Below, in pieces: positions 1 to 8,582 of a DNA stretch of 64,000 nucleotides; the stretch's first letter is position 1; every line of letters begins with the position of its first letter. Position numbers and translations under genes: made by a program. The DNA comes from Mycolicibacterium komossense (GTDB taxonomy: Bacteria; Actinomycetota; Actinomycetes; Mycobacteriales; Mycobacteriaceae). The DNA lies in assembly GCF_025822605.1 (NCBI RefSeq), contig NZ_JACKTY010000014.1, forward strand, positions 62,112 through 126,111, written 5' to 3'. The notes under the pieces are model-generated. The model was not told the origin of the DNA, searched no databases, and was given only the letters and a program-made list of their open reading frames with translations.

Positions 1-833
1 TGATAGAGCCGCTCGGCCCAATTGTCGGAAGGCTTGTCCCGCAACGGCGCGTCGTACACCGCGTAGATCCCGTTGGTTTCCACGGAGTACCGCTTGTAGT
101 CCAGTAAGCGCATCAATCCGGGGTGCGCTACCGGGACGTGATAGCCCTCCAGGTAATTATCAACGGCCACTTTCCAATTCGAGTTCTGGATATGGCGTGG
201 GTCGTGAAGGTGGATACGCGCCGCACCGAACGGTTCCATCTCATCGCCCTCGTCGCCGAGGTAGCGCTCCAGCAGCGGCCGAATCCCCTCCAGTTGTGGA
301 GCGAGCGGCGTTGCGGCCGGATCGAGGTTGACGAAAATCAGCCCGCACAACACCTCGGTCTGCGCGGGGAACAGGGATAGTTTCGTCTTGTCCAGGCAGG
401 GGATGGTGCGATTCTCGGGCGCGCCGACGAGCGTGCCGTCGAGGTGATATGTCCAGCCGTGGTAGGGGCATCGCAAGGCCTTTTCCTCACCGGGGCCGGC
501 CACCAGACGAGTACCGCGGTGACGGCAGGTGTTGAGGTGCGCCCGGATCTCGCCGTCCTCGGCGCGAACGACCACCACCTCTTTGCGTCCGATGGTTCCC
601 ACGATCCGGGAGCCGGGGTTGGGCAGATCAGTCACATGGCCGACGAGCTGCCAGGTGCGGTCGAAGATGTGCTGTTGCTCGAGTTGAGCGACGGCTGGGT
701 CGGTGTAGTAGTGCGATGCCAGTCCGGGCTCGAGGGATTCGAGCGCGGGGCGTGAGCGCCGACGCGGTGTTTCCGGGGCGTCCGGAGAGGTCTCGGCATT
801 TGAGCCTTCGGGAGCAAGCGTTGTCTCGTTCAT
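1..833 (-). CDS. Rieske (2Fe-2S) ring-hydroxylating oxygenase alpha subunit, 3' end outside window
   Basis: Starts at ATG 833 and runs off the window edge, leaving about 277 residues. Residues around 90-115 carry the Rieske cluster signature CRHRG with CPYHGW 17 residues after the first Cys-His pair. Further on, DNYLEGYHVPVAHP is the start of the mononuclear iron site (Asp and two His). This is the layout of alpha subunits of Rieske non-heme iron oxygenases, which hydroxylate or demethylate aromatic, quaternary ammonium or steroid substrates using electrons from a reductase or ferredoxin. The substrate cannot be told from the visible part. It is divergent from a cluster holding a ferredoxin (1392) and acyl-CoA enzymes, so joint work in one catabolic route is an inference. 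Several short open frames cover the same DNA, but only this frame carries both metal motifs. Confidence 0.9.
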   Translation of the reverse strand, partial: MNETTLAPEGSNAETSPDAPETPRRRSRPALESLEPGLASHYYTDPAVAQLEQQHIFDRTWQLVGHVTDLPNPGSRIVGTIGRKEVVVVRAEDGEIRAHLNTCRHRGTRLVAGPGEEKALRCPYHGWTYHLDGTLVGAPENRTIPCLDKTKLSLFPAQTEVLCGLIFVNLDPAATPLAPQLEGIRPLLERYLGDEGDEMEPFGAARIHLHDPRHIQNSNWKVAVDNYLEGYHVPVAHPGLMRLLDYKRYSVETNGIYAVYDAPLRDKPSDNWAERLY

Positions 834-914
834 CGACGCGTTAGGTCTTTCTCCCACGTCAACGTGGGTTTTTGGGAGTGACTTCTCGTTGCGGTATCGA
901 TTTGCACTTTGCTG

Positions 915-928
915 ACTAACTGATTAGT
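915..928. promoter_or_regulatory. Perfect dyad ACTAA-CTGA-TTAGT in divergent promoter region
   Basis: A perfect 5+4+5 inverted repeat lies in the AT-richer gap between the divergent oxygenase and the gene at 979. It is a plausible TetR-type operator. No regulator gene is visible beside it, so the cognate protein may lie outside the window. It shares GACTAAC with the inner end of the large operator at 24215, which may be chance. Confidence 0.45.
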
Positions 929-978
929 TTGTGACTATGTCAGTGTTGCGCATCACATGTCAAGCCTGAGGAGATCCA

Positions 979-1395
979 GTGCACAGTCGTAGGCCATGGG
1001 CTTCCGCCTGGCTCGGGCTGACCCCGGAGCCCGAGTCCGTGCTACCTCAGCTGCTCGCTCGTCTTCGGCGCGAACCAACGGATTCCGCCTTCGAGGACGA
1101 ACAGCGTCGGGCCTCCCACGTCGTCTTGCGAGGCACCTGCAGGCAGTGGCTGCGCTACCTGGACCGAGCCGCAGCGGTTGTACGAGGCATCGCGGACGGC
1201 ACCCGCGATGGCGACCCCACGCTCGCGCTCGCGGTGGCACACGTAGTGCTCGAACACGACCGGATGCTGATCGGTCTGCCGGGCGGCGCCTATCGCCTCA
1301 CCGCCGAACGGCGCCGTCGCACTGCCGAAGCCATCGGAGTGCTCGAAGCCCGGATTGCATCAGTGAAAACCGACAACGAACTGGAGATGTCATGA
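979..1395 (+). CDS. Hypothetical protein, first gene of ferredoxin/acyl-CoA operon
   Basis: A 138-residue protein that I do not recognise. GTG 979 is preceded by a good ribosome site (GAGGAGA). It is rich in Arg and Ala, with likely amphipathic helices over the C-terminal half, and has no signal peptide or membrane segment. Its TGA overlaps the ATG of the ferredoxin gene (ATGA), so the two are translationally coupled. Being locked to a ferredoxin and facing a Rieske oxygenase suggests an accessory role in that redox system, but nothing in the sequence proves it. Confidence 0.75.
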   Translation: MHSRRPWASAWLGLTPEPESVLPQLLARLRREPTDSAFEDEQRRASHVVLRGTCRQWLRYLDRAAAVVRGIADGTRDGDPTLALAVAHVVLEHDRMLIGLPGGAYRLTAERRRRTAEAIGVLEARIASVKTDNELEMS

Positions 1396-1586
1396 AGCTC
1401 TTAATCGACCGCGACGCGTGTCAGGGCTATGGACTGTGTCATATCGCCGCCCCGGTCCTCGTCGACCTTGACGACGCGGGATATGCCGACGTGCTCGGCA
1501 GCGGGACGGTTCCCGCGGCAGAGCGCAACCGTGCTTATGAAGCAGTGGCTTCGTGCCCGGCGCGGGCGCTGGCGGTGCAGGAATGA
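1392..1586 (+). CDS. Small ferredoxin, 3Fe-4S/4Fe-4S type
   Basis: A 64-residue soluble electron carrier starting at ATG 1392 within an ATGA overlap with the preceding gene. It opens with the usual actinobacterial ferredoxin pattern DRDACQGYGLC and ends with SCPARAL, giving three cluster cysteines (C-x5-C ... C-P). This spacing is typical of mycobacterial ferredoxins that serve cytochromes P450 or oxygenases. The neighbouring Rieske oxygenase is the obvious partner, and the P450 at 31910 is too distant to assign. It is coupled to the downstream acyl-CoA synthetase by another ATGA overlap at 1583. Confidence 0.9.
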   Translation: MKLLIDRDACQGYGLCHIAAPVLVDLDDAGYADVLGSGTVPAAERNRAYEAVASCPARALAVQE

Positions 1587-3628
1587 GCCGCGACCTGGGT
1601 GCACTCTTCGATCCGGCCTCGATCGCCGTGATCGGTGCTAGCTCTGACCCGGCAAAATGGGGTAATGCGGTTGCGGCACAGGCGCTGCGCGGGGCCGACC
1701 GGCATCGTGTGCAATTGGTCAACCGGCGCGGTGGCGAGGTCCTCGGCCAGCCGACCGTGGCGTCGGTAAGTGACCTGGACGCGCCGATCGATCTGGCCGT
1801 GATTGCGGTCCCAGAAGCTGGTTTCGAAGACGCGGTTGACGGGGCGCTCGCCAAGGGCGCGCGCGCCGTCGTCGCCATCACTGCCGGACTCGGCGAAGTC
1901 GGCGCGCATGGAAGGGCGCGCGAAGACGCCCTGATTGCGCGGGTCCGGGCTGCCGGCGCGGTGCTGGTAGGTCCCAATTGCCTTGGCCTGGTGGATAACA
2001 CCACTGCCACATATCTTTCGTCGAACGAGTTCGTGCCCGGTGAAATCGCCGTTCTTAGTCAGAGTGGCAATCTCGCCATCGAGCTGGACCGGTTGTTCGC
2101 CGCCAGGGGCATGGGCATGTCCCGATTCGTGTCGCTGGGTAACCAGGCCGACGTATCACTGGTCGAACTGATCGAGTCGTGCGCGGCCGACCCCGCCACG
2201 TCGGCGATCGCAATCTACGTCGAGGATTTCCGGGTTGGCCGTGGGTTCGTGGCGGCAGCGGCGGCGGCGGTTGCGGATGGGACCCCGGTCGTCGTGCTGG
2301 CTGCCGGCGCCAGCAGCGCCGCCGCACGCGGCGCTGCTTCCCATACCGGTTCATTGACCAGCGATGCCGCCGTGATTTCTGCGGCCTGCGCAGTGGCCGG
2401 AGCCATGCAGGTGTACACGCCGCGACAGTTGGCCGACGTGTTGCTCGCGTTGCGAGCCCGGACGACACCGCGCGGCAGACGCGTGGCCGTGCTGACCGAT
2501 GGTGGTGGTCATGGCGTCATCGCGTGCGACGTGGCGGCAGCGGCTGGTCTGGATGTACCGGCGCTGGGTCTGGACACGCAGGCCCGGCTGCGGGAGGCGT
2601 TGTGGCCTCAGTCGCAGGTGGAAAATCCCGTCGACCTCGCCGGTGCCGGCGAGATGGACCCCGAAAGTTACGCGCGCGCTTACGCGGTGCTGCAGTCCTG
2701 TGATGACGTGGACGCGATCCTGATGACCGGCTACTTCGGCGGCTACTCCAGCGGCGTGGATGGTTTGACCGGACTCGGGCCGGCAGAATGCGCTGCGGCC
2801 AAGCGCATCGCTGCGGACCTCGGCGACAAGCCGGTGGCGGTGCAATCGATCTACCCCGAAGCGCCGGCGTGCCGGATACTGGCAGACAGCACCGTCCCCG
2901 TGTTCGCCGCCATTGAGGACGCCGCCGCAGCGCTGGCCGCCGTGATTGCGCCGGCGCCCACGGCATCGGTGCTCCCGATGCCGGCAGCTAGCGATCCGGT
3001 CACTGCGACTGATTACACCGCCGCGCGAAATGCATTCGCAGCCAGCGGAATCAACTTCGTCCCAGCACGTGAGGTGTGTAACGCCGATGAGCTGGCTGTC
3101 GCCGCCGCCGACTTACGCGCCCCCTACGTTCTCAAGGCGCTGGGGCTGTTGCACAAATCCGATGCAGGTGGAGTGGTGGTCGGACTGAAGTCGAGCGAGG
3201 AATTGCTCGATGCCTACACCAGGCTGGTCGAGAAGCTGGATCCACCGTCGTTCTCCGTCGAGGAGATGGCCGACCTCAAACATGGTGTCGAGTTGATCGT
3301 CGGCGCCCGTTGGGATCCGCGTTTCGGGCCGACGGTACTCGTTGGCATGGGGGGCACGGCGACCGAGGTACTGCGCGATGTACAGGTGGCCTTGGCCCCC
3401 GTCGACGAAGCCGAGGCGGCCCGCATGATCGAGAGACTGCGCACTACAGCGCTACTCGGTGATTATCGGGGCAGGCCCGCTGTTGACGTCGGCGCGGCGG
3501 CCCGGGCGGTCGCCCTTCTCAGCAGCTACGCGGCGGCTCACCCGGAGATCGCTGAACTCGAGATCAATCCACTGCTCGTAACACCATTCGGGGCAACCGC
3601 TCTCGATGCTCGCATCGTCAAGAAATAG
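1583..3628 (+). CDS. Acyl-CoA synthetase, ADP-forming (acetate-CoA ligase family)
   Basis: A 681-residue protein of the NDP-forming acyl-CoA synthetase superfamily. An N-terminal CoA-binding Rossmann domain (GASSDPAKWGN, then GPNCLGLVDN near residue 130) is followed by a succinyl-CoA-ligase-like domain with the phosphohistidine loop SHTGSLTSD near 255, and a C-terminal ATP-grasp domain from about 480 (KALGLLHKSDAGGVVVGL). These enzymes make an acyl-CoA from a free acid, CoA and ATP, releasing ADP. I chose ATG 1583 because it overlaps the ferredoxin stop as ATGA and gives the normal N terminus; an upstream ATG at 1553 would add ten Gly/Ala residues. Two acyl-CoA dehydrogenases follow, so it probably activates the acid they oxidise. 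Confidence 0.88.
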   Translation: MSRDLGALFDPASIAVIGASSDPAKWGNAVAAQALRGADRHRVQLVNRRGGEVLGQPTVASVSDLDAPIDLAVIAVPEAGFEDAVDGALAKGARAVVAITAGLGEVGAHGRAREDALIARVRAAGAVLVGPNCLGLVDNTTATYLSSNEFVPGEIAVLSQSGNLAIELDRLFAARGMGMSRFVSLGNQADVSLVELIESCAADPATSAIAIYVEDFRVGRGFVAAAAAAVADGTPVVVLAAGASSAAARGAASHTGSLTSDAAVISAACAVAGAMQVYTPRQLADVLLALRARTTPRGRRVAVLTDGGGHGVIACDVAAAAGLDVPALGLDTQARLREALWPQSQVENPVDLAGAGEMDPESYARAYAVLQSCDDVDAILMTGYFGGYSSGVDGLTGLGPAECAAAKRIAADLGDKPVAVQSIYPEAPACRILADSTVPVFAAIEDAAAALAAVIAPAPTASVLPMPAASDPVTATDYTAARNAFAASGINFVPAREVCNADELAVAAADLRAPYVLKALGLLHKSDAGGVVVGLKSSEELLDAYTRLVEKLDPPSFSVEEMADLKHGVELIVGARWDPRFGPTVLVGMGGTATEVLRDVQVALAPVDEAEAARMIERLRTTALLGDYRGRPAVDVGAAARAVALLSSYAAAHPEIAELEINPLLVTPFGATALDARIVKK

Positions 3629-3637
3629 GAGATATCA

Positions 3638-4807
3638 ATGGATTTCGCTTACACGCCTGCTCAGCAGGAGTTGAAAGCGCGGGCCGCAGCCTACGCCGAA
3701 CTGCTGATGGACTACGAGCTGGAGTCCGAGGCGGCAGACGGCCCATTGCCCAGGGACACGGTCAAGAAGCTGACGCACGCCGCGATGGACGCAGGCGTCT
3801 ACGGAATCAACATGCCCACCGAATGGGGCGGTGCCGGCCTGACCCTGCTTGAGCAGGTGATCGTCGAAGAGGAGTTCGGCAAGGTGACCAACTGCCTCTG
3901 GGACATTCCCTGGCGGCCGTCGAATGTGCTCGCGATGGCTTCCCCCGAGCAGCGGGAGCGCTACTTGTTGCCGATCCTGCGTGGTGAGCGCTTCGATGCG
4001 TTCGCAACCACCGAGCCTGACTCGGGATCGGATGCCGGCGCGATCGCGACCACCGCCACGCCGGTCGACGGTGGTTGGCTGCTTGACGGCGAGAAGTGGT
4101 TCGTCACCTGCGGCGACGTCGCCGACTTCCTCTTGGTGCAAGCCAATGTGCTGCCGGACAACGAATCGACGCTCTTCTTCGTGGAGAAGGACACTCCCGG
4201 AGTGAGGATCAGTCGGACGCCTCGGTTCATGCATTCCGCCGTCAACGGACACCCCGAATTCGTATTCGAGAATGTCTTTGTCCCGACCGAGTCGGTGCTC
4301 GGCGAGGTCGGTCAGGGTTTCGAGCTCACCAAGGACTGGTTCACAGACGAACGGTTGATGATTGCCGCGCGTACCGTCGGTCTGGCTGAGCGCGCGTTAC
4401 AGCTGGCCCGGGACTGGGCAGTCCAGCGTAAACAGTTCGGCGTGCCGATCAGTGACTTCCAGATGATCCAGGCGATGCTGGCCGACTGCGCCGTCGACAT
4501 CGCCGTGAACCGGTCCTACACCCACCAGGTCGCGTGGGAGGCCGACCACGGTGTAGATCGGAAGACATTGCACGCCAAGGCTTCCATCGCCAAGCTCTCC
4601 GCGAGCGAGGCTGCCGGCCGGGTTGTGGACCGGTGCTTGCAGATTTTCGGCGGTCGCGGTTACGACCGGTCGTATCCGATCGAGCGGATGTACCGAGAGG
4701 TGCGTGTCGACCGGATCTGGGAAGGAACGTCGGAGATCCAGCGGGTGATCGTCGCCAACGAATTGATCAAGCGGGGCACGGCGTTTCTCGACCTACCGGT
4801 CGCCTAG
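3638..4807 (+). CDS. Acyl-CoA dehydrogenase (FadE family), copy 1
   Basis: A 389-residue flavoprotein, full length for the family. FAD/substrate segments include TEPDSGSDAG near residue 127 and GEKWFVTCGDVADF. The C-terminal RIWEGTSEIQRV holds the Glu that is the catalytic base in this family. It should introduce the alpha-beta double bond in an acyl-CoA. It starts nine bases after the CoA ligase stop, with AGGAGAT as ribosome site. It strongly resembles the next gene (same motifs, many shared runs), pointing to tandem duplication. Pairs of mycobacterial FadE proteins often form heteromers, though in those pairs one partner usually lacks catalytic residues, which is not the case here. Confidence 0.92.
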   Translation: MDFAYTPAQQELKARAAAYAELLMDYELESEAADGPLPRDTVKKLTHAAMDAGVYGINMPTEWGGAGLTLLEQVIVEEEFGKVTNCLWDIPWRPSNVLAMASPEQRERYLLPILRGERFDAFATTEPDSGSDAGAIATTATPVDGGWLLDGEKWFVTCGDVADFLLVQANVLPDNESTLFFVEKDTPGVRISRTPRFMHSAVNGHPEFVFENVFVPTESVLGEVGQGFELTKDWFTDERLMIAARTVGLAERALQLARDWAVQRKQFGVPISDFQMIQAMLADCAVDIAVNRSYTHQVAWEADHGVDRKTLHAKASIAKLSASEAAGRVVDRCLQIFGGRGYDRSYPIERMYREVRVDRIWEGTSEIQRVIVANELIKRGTAFLDLPVA

Positions 4808-4916
4808 CGCCGCGGGTACCCCGCAGTGCAGTGGACGTTCACGCGGTAACACCGTCGCGCCTCGGTGTCTTGTCCATCAATCTTACTATCACCATCACGA
4901 AAGGAACTGCCAAGAA

Positions 4917-6113
4917 ATGGAATTCGCATACACGCCGCGCCTGGCCGAACTCAAGGACCGGGCCAGGATACTGACGGAGAAGATTCTGCCGTTCGAGGAC
5001 GAATGCGAGCGGAACAATGGGCTCTGTGCGGAGTCGCACGCGTCGATCAAAGCAGCCGTGCTCGATTCGGGTTTGCAGGCGATCAACACGCCGACCGAAT
5101 TCGGCGGGGCCGGCTTGTCGGTGCTCGAACAGGTGGTGGTTCAGGACGAACTCGGCAAGCTGACCAACGCATTGTGGGACACGGTCTGGCGGCCTGCCAA
5201 CCCCCTCGCGCACGCGACACCGGAGCAACGGGAGCGCTACCTGATTCCGGGAGCGCGTGGTGACCGCCGTGATGCGGTGGCGATCTCGGAAGCCGCTGCC
5301 GGATCGGATTTCTCGGCAGCGCAGACCACCGCCACTCCCGACGGACGTGGCGGGTATGTGATCAACGGCGAGAAGTGGTTCGTCACGGTCGGTGACGTCG
5401 CCGACTACTTGATCGTCCTCGCCAACGTTCAGCCTGAACACGCACCGACGATGTTCCTCGTAGATGTCGACACCCCGGGTGTGAAGATCACGAACGTCCC
5501 CCGCTATACGCACACCTTCGTCTACGAACATCCCGAGTTCACGTTCACCGATGTGAGGGTTGGCCCTGAGGCAGTGTTGGGTGGCGTCGGTGGGGGGCTC
5601 GACCTGACACGGGATTGGTTCACCGAAGAACGCCTGATGATCGGTGCTCGGACCATCGGCGCCGCCGAGCGCGCGTTGACGCTGGCCGTCGACTGGGCCC
5701 GAAACCGGGTTCAGGGAGGTGAAGCCCTGATCAATCGGCAGTTGATCCAGGGCATGATCGCTGATTCCGTCGTCGACATCACCGCCAACCGGGCTTATAC
5801 CCATCAGGTGGCATGGGAGTTCGATCAGGCCGATCCGGCAAACGCCGAGCAGCGAAAGACCTTGCATGCCAAGGCTGCCACGGTGAAACTCTCCGCCTCG
5901 GAGGCATCCAACCGAGTGGTCGACCGTGCCGTACAGATCTTCGGTGGTCGCGGCTACATTCGGGACTACCCCGTCGAACGGTTGTGGCGAGAGCTGCGGG
6001 TCGACCGGATTTGGGAAGGTACTTCCGAGATTCAGCGGCTGGTCATCGCCAACGAGGCCAACAAGCGTGGCGTGGAGAACCTGCTGGCCTTCCCCGCACC
6101 CGTCCTCGGATAG
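4917..6113 (+). CDS. Acyl-CoA dehydrogenase (FadE family), copy 2
   Basis: A 398-residue acyl-CoA dehydrogenase in tandem with the copy at 3638. It shares the start MEFAYTPRLAELK, the block NGEKWFVTVGDVADYL and the terminal RIWEGTSEIQRLV with the catalytic Glu. It is separated by 109 bases that end in a strong ribosome site (GAAAGGA). A short insertion near residue 310 (DPANAEQRK) distinguishes it from copy 1. The order CoA ligase, FadE, FadE suggests degradation of a ring- or branch-containing acid, but the chain length cannot be read from sequence. Confidence 0.92.
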   Translation: MEFAYTPRLAELKDRARILTEKILPFEDECERNNGLCAESHASIKAAVLDSGLQAINTPTEFGGAGLSVLEQVVVQDELGKLTNALWDTVWRPANPLAHATPEQRERYLIPGARGDRRDAVAISEAAAGSDFSAAQTTATPDGRGGYVINGEKWFVTVGDVADYLIVLANVQPEHAPTMFLVDVDTPGVKITNVPRYTHTFVYEHPEFTFTDVRVGPEAVLGGVGGGLDLTRDWFTEERLMIGARTIGAAERALTLAVDWARNRVQGGEALINRQLIQGMIADSVVDITANRAYTHQVAWEFDQADPANAEQRKTLHAKAATVKLSASEASNRVVDRAVQIFGGRGYIRDYPVERLWRELRVDRIWEGTSEIQRLVIANEANKRGVENLLAFPAPVLG

Positions 6114-6117
6114 CCCG

Positions 6118-6360
6118 ATGGCGGCCGAGAACACCGTGACCGCCGAGTTCCGCCGTGGCGATGAGGTGTTGACTGCTTTGTGGCCAGGGGATCTGATCAC
6201 CGAGCCGTCGTCGTCGACGGCAGCGCCACGGTGTCCTCGGCCGGCGTGGACGTCACCGATTGCCACGCGCTCTCGAAGCGGTGGAAGCTGCCCGCGCCCA
6301 CGTTCTTACGCTGCAGGGCGGCGGTTCGGTGTACTGAGGAGGCCGGGCGGCGGTCGTAAG
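6118..6360 (+). pseudogene. Remnant of a small gene, broken by frameshift(s)
   Basis: ATG 6118, four bases after the FadE stop, opens a coding-like frame for about 29 residues (MAAENTVTAEF ... GDLITE). From 6207 the sensible reading moves to another frame (VVVDGSATVSSAGVDVTDC), as if one G were missing near 6205. That frame reaches a TAA at 6360, but a third frame giving VLTLQGGGSVY and a TGA at 6339 looks more natural, so there may be a second shift near 6300. I read it as the broken last gene of the catabolic operon. A sequencing error would look the same. Confidence 0.5.
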
Positions 6361-6407
6361 AGCCCACGTCTATGTGTGGCGATTGAACAGCGATTAGCCT
6401 CGTCGTT

Positions 6408-7736
6408 GTGAGTGATCTAGCTGAACGCGTCCGTGGCGTCCTCCCTTCCGTCCGCAAGGACCTCGAAGACCTGGTGCGGATCCAGTCCGTGTGGGCCGAC
6501 CCGGCCCGTCGTGACGAGGTGCATCGCAGCGCACAAGCGGTGTTCGATCTGTTCACCGGTATCGGTTTCACCGATGTGCGCATCGTCAGTGAGGGCGGTG
6601 CGCCCGCGGTCATCGCCCGCCATCCGGCGCCGCTCGGCGCGCCCACGGTTCTGCTCTACGCCCATCACGACGTGCAGCCCGAGGGTGACCCGGGGCAGTG
6701 GGTGTCGGCGCCGTTCGAGCCCACCGAGCGTGACGGCCGCCTCTACGGGCGCGGGACTGCCGACGACAAGGCCGGTATCGCAACACATTTGGCGGCGCTT
6801 CGCGCTTTTGACGGCAAGCCACCTGTCGGCGTGACCGTCTTCGTCGAGGGCGAAGAGGAGTCGGGCTCCCCGTCGCTGAGCCGGCTGCTGGCGGCCCACA
6901 GGGATCTCCTCGCTGCCGATGTCATCGTGATCGCAGACTCCGACAACTGGAGCACCGATATCCCGTCGCTGACCGTCTCGCTTCGCGGTCTGGCCGACTG
7001 TGTGGTCGAGGTGGCGACGCTCGATCACGGGTTGCATTCGGGAATGTGGGGCGGCGTGGTGCCCGATGCGTTGTCCGCGCTGGTGCGCCTGCTGGCCAGC
7101 CTGCACGACGATGACGGCAACGTTGCGGTGCAAGGACTGCACCACGGTACGGCCGCTGAGGTCGACTACACACCAGAGCGGGTCCGCGACGATACGGGAC
7201 TTCTCGACGGTGTCGCAGAGATCGGCTCCGGTTCCGTGCCGCAGCGGCTCTGGGCGAAACCGGCGATCACCGTGATCGGCATCGACACGACTTCTATTGC
7301 GGCATCGTCTAATACGCTGATCCCGCGGGCGCGAGCCAAGGTGAGTATGCGGGTGGCCCCCGGCGGCGATGCTGCGGCTCACCTGGATGCTTTGCGCACC
7401 CATCTGGAACAGCACGCGCCGTGGGGAGCGAAGGTGACCGTCACCCCGGGGGATGTCGGTCAGCCCTATGCGATCGACGCCACCGGTCCGGTGTACGACG
7501 CCGCCCGGGCGGCGTTCAAGCAGGCCTGGGGTGTGGACGCGGTCGACACCGGTGTCGGCGGCTCCATTCCGTTCATCGCCGAGTTCGCTGGCGCGTTCCC
7601 CGACGCGACGATTCTGGTCACCGGCGTCGAAGATCCTGCGACACAAGCGCACAGTATCAACGAGAGCCTGCATCTCGGTGTGCTCGAGCGCGCCGCCACC
7701 GCCGAAGCACTGTTGCTGGAAGCGCTCGGGGGCTAG
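6408..7736 (+). CDS. M20 family metallopeptidase / dipeptidase (Rv2522c-like)
   Basis: A 442-residue zinc dipeptidase of the M20/ArgE/DapE group starting at GTG 6408. Metal ligands and catalytic residues are in order: LLYAHHDVQP (His, Asp) near residue 85, GTADDKAG (bridging Asp) near 119, EGEEESGSP (catalytic and ligand Glu), DSDNW, and the late QAHSINE His. The dimerisation domain lies between about 185 and 330. The position beside bcp matches Rv2522c in M. tuberculosis. The TAG stop shares a CTAG with the stop of the convergent bcp gene. The physiological peptide substrate is unknown. Confidence 0.92.
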   Translation: MSDLAERVRGVLPSVRKDLEDLVRIQSVWADPARRDEVHRSAQAVFDLFTGIGFTDVRIVSEGGAPAVIARHPAPLGAPTVLLYAHHDVQPEGDPGQWVSAPFEPTERDGRLYGRGTADDKAGIATHLAALRAFDGKPPVGVTVFVEGEEESGSPSLSRLLAAHRDLLAADVIVIADSDNWSTDIPSLTVSLRGLADCVVEVATLDHGLHSGMWGGVVPDALSALVRLLASLHDDDGNVAVQGLHHGTAAEVDYTPERVRDDTGLLDGVAEIGSGSVPQRLWAKPAITVIGIDTTSIAASSNTLIPRARAKVSMRVAPGGDAAAHLDALRTHLEQHAPWGAKVTVTPGDVGQPYAIDATGPVYDAARAAFKQAWGVDAVDTGVGGSIPFIAEFAGAFPDATILVTGVEDPATQAHSINESLHLGVLERAATAEALLLEALGG

Positions 7737-8206
7737 ACGGACAGGTCGCGGCGCAGCTTCGCGACGTGGCCGGTCGCCTTGACGTTGTACTGTGCCACTT
7801 CGATGTTGCCCTTCTCGTCGACGACGAATGTCGATCGGATGACGCCCTGGACGATCTTTCCGTAGAGCTTCTTCTCGCCGTAGGCGCCCCAAGCGCTAAG
7901 GACCGATTTGTCAGGATCCGAGAGGAGCGGGAACGTCAGCCCCTGGGCGTCGCGGAACTTCGCGAGCTTCTCCGGCTTGTCCGGTGAGATCCCGATGACG
8001 GCCAGGCCGGCGTCGTTGAGCTCAGCGAGGCTGTCGCGGAAGTCGCACGCCTGCTTGGTGCATCCCGGGGTCGAGGCAGCGGGGTAGAAGTACACGATGA
8101 CTTTCTGGCCCTGGTAGTCGGCCAGCTTGACGGTGTTTCCATCGGCATCGGGGAGGCTGAACGCGGGGGCCTTGTCGCCCTCGGCGAGTCGAGCGGTGTC
8201 GGTCAA
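7733..8206 (-). CDS. bcp: Peroxiredoxin Bcp (thiol peroxidase)
   Basis: A 157-residue atypical 2-Cys peroxiredoxin that reduces hydrogen and organic peroxides. The active motif is FYPAASTPGCTKQACDFRD, with the peroxidatic Cys in GCT and the second Cys five residues later. I chose TTG 8206 because AGGAAA sits just upstream, the product LTDTARLAEGD is the usual Bcp N terminus, and the length equals that of M. tuberculosis Bcp (Rv2521). An open frame extending to 8386 has no family-like sequence before this point. It converges on the dipeptidase gene and diverges from the DUF3618 gene. Confidence 0.95.
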   Translation of the reverse strand: MTDTARLAEGDKAPAFSLPDADGNTVKLADYQGQKVIVYFYPAASTPGCTKQACDFRDSLAELNDAGLAVIGISPDKPEKLAKFRDAQGLTFPLLSDPDKSVLSAWGAYGEKKLYGKIVQGVIRSTFVVDEKGNIEVAQYNVKATGHVAKLRRDLSV

Positions 8207-8357
8207 CGCTTTTCCTAATCGGTTGTGGGGTTCCTGACCACACCGGAGGGGCGGTGCGGGGCCGGGCTCATCTAGGGTAGTTCGGCAAGGCGGTAACTCG
8301 AGCGACCAGCCCACTGAGGCGACGCCGGGCAGCGACTGCAAAGGAGAGCGAGGAATC

Positions 8358-8582
8358 GTGGCGGACCGGGATCCCGATGTCATCAAGCAGGAGATCGATG
8401 CTGCCCGTGATCAGTTGGCTGCAACTGTCGACTCGCTCGCGATACGCGCGAATCCGCAGCGGTTGGCCGACGACATCAAAGCGGGAATCATGAACTTCGT
8501 GAAGAAACCCGCGGTGGCGGCCTCACTGGCTGGGCTCGGCCTGGTGACCGTCGTGCTGGTGATCAGGAAAGCCCGGAGCTGA
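8358..8582 (+). CDS. DUF3618 small membrane protein (Rv2520c-like)
   Basis: A 74-residue protein with a GTG start and AAGGAGAG ribosome site. The N-terminal half (ADRDPDVIKQEIDAARDQLA) is the DUF3618 signature, an amphipathic helix. The C-terminal half holds one hydrophobic segment (about residues 50-70, ending IRKARS). It matches Rv2520c in size and in position next to bcp. Function is unknown; the family is taken to be membrane-attached. Confidence 0.88.
   Translation: MADRDPDVIKQEIDAARDQLAATVDSLAIRANPQRLADDIKAGIMNFVKKPAVAASLAGLGLVTVVLVIRKARS

Noticed and set aside
8207..8386. N-terminal extension of Bcp
   Set aside because: It overlaps the DUF3618 gene start; the TTG at 8206 has AGGAAA upstream and gives the standard 157-residue protein.
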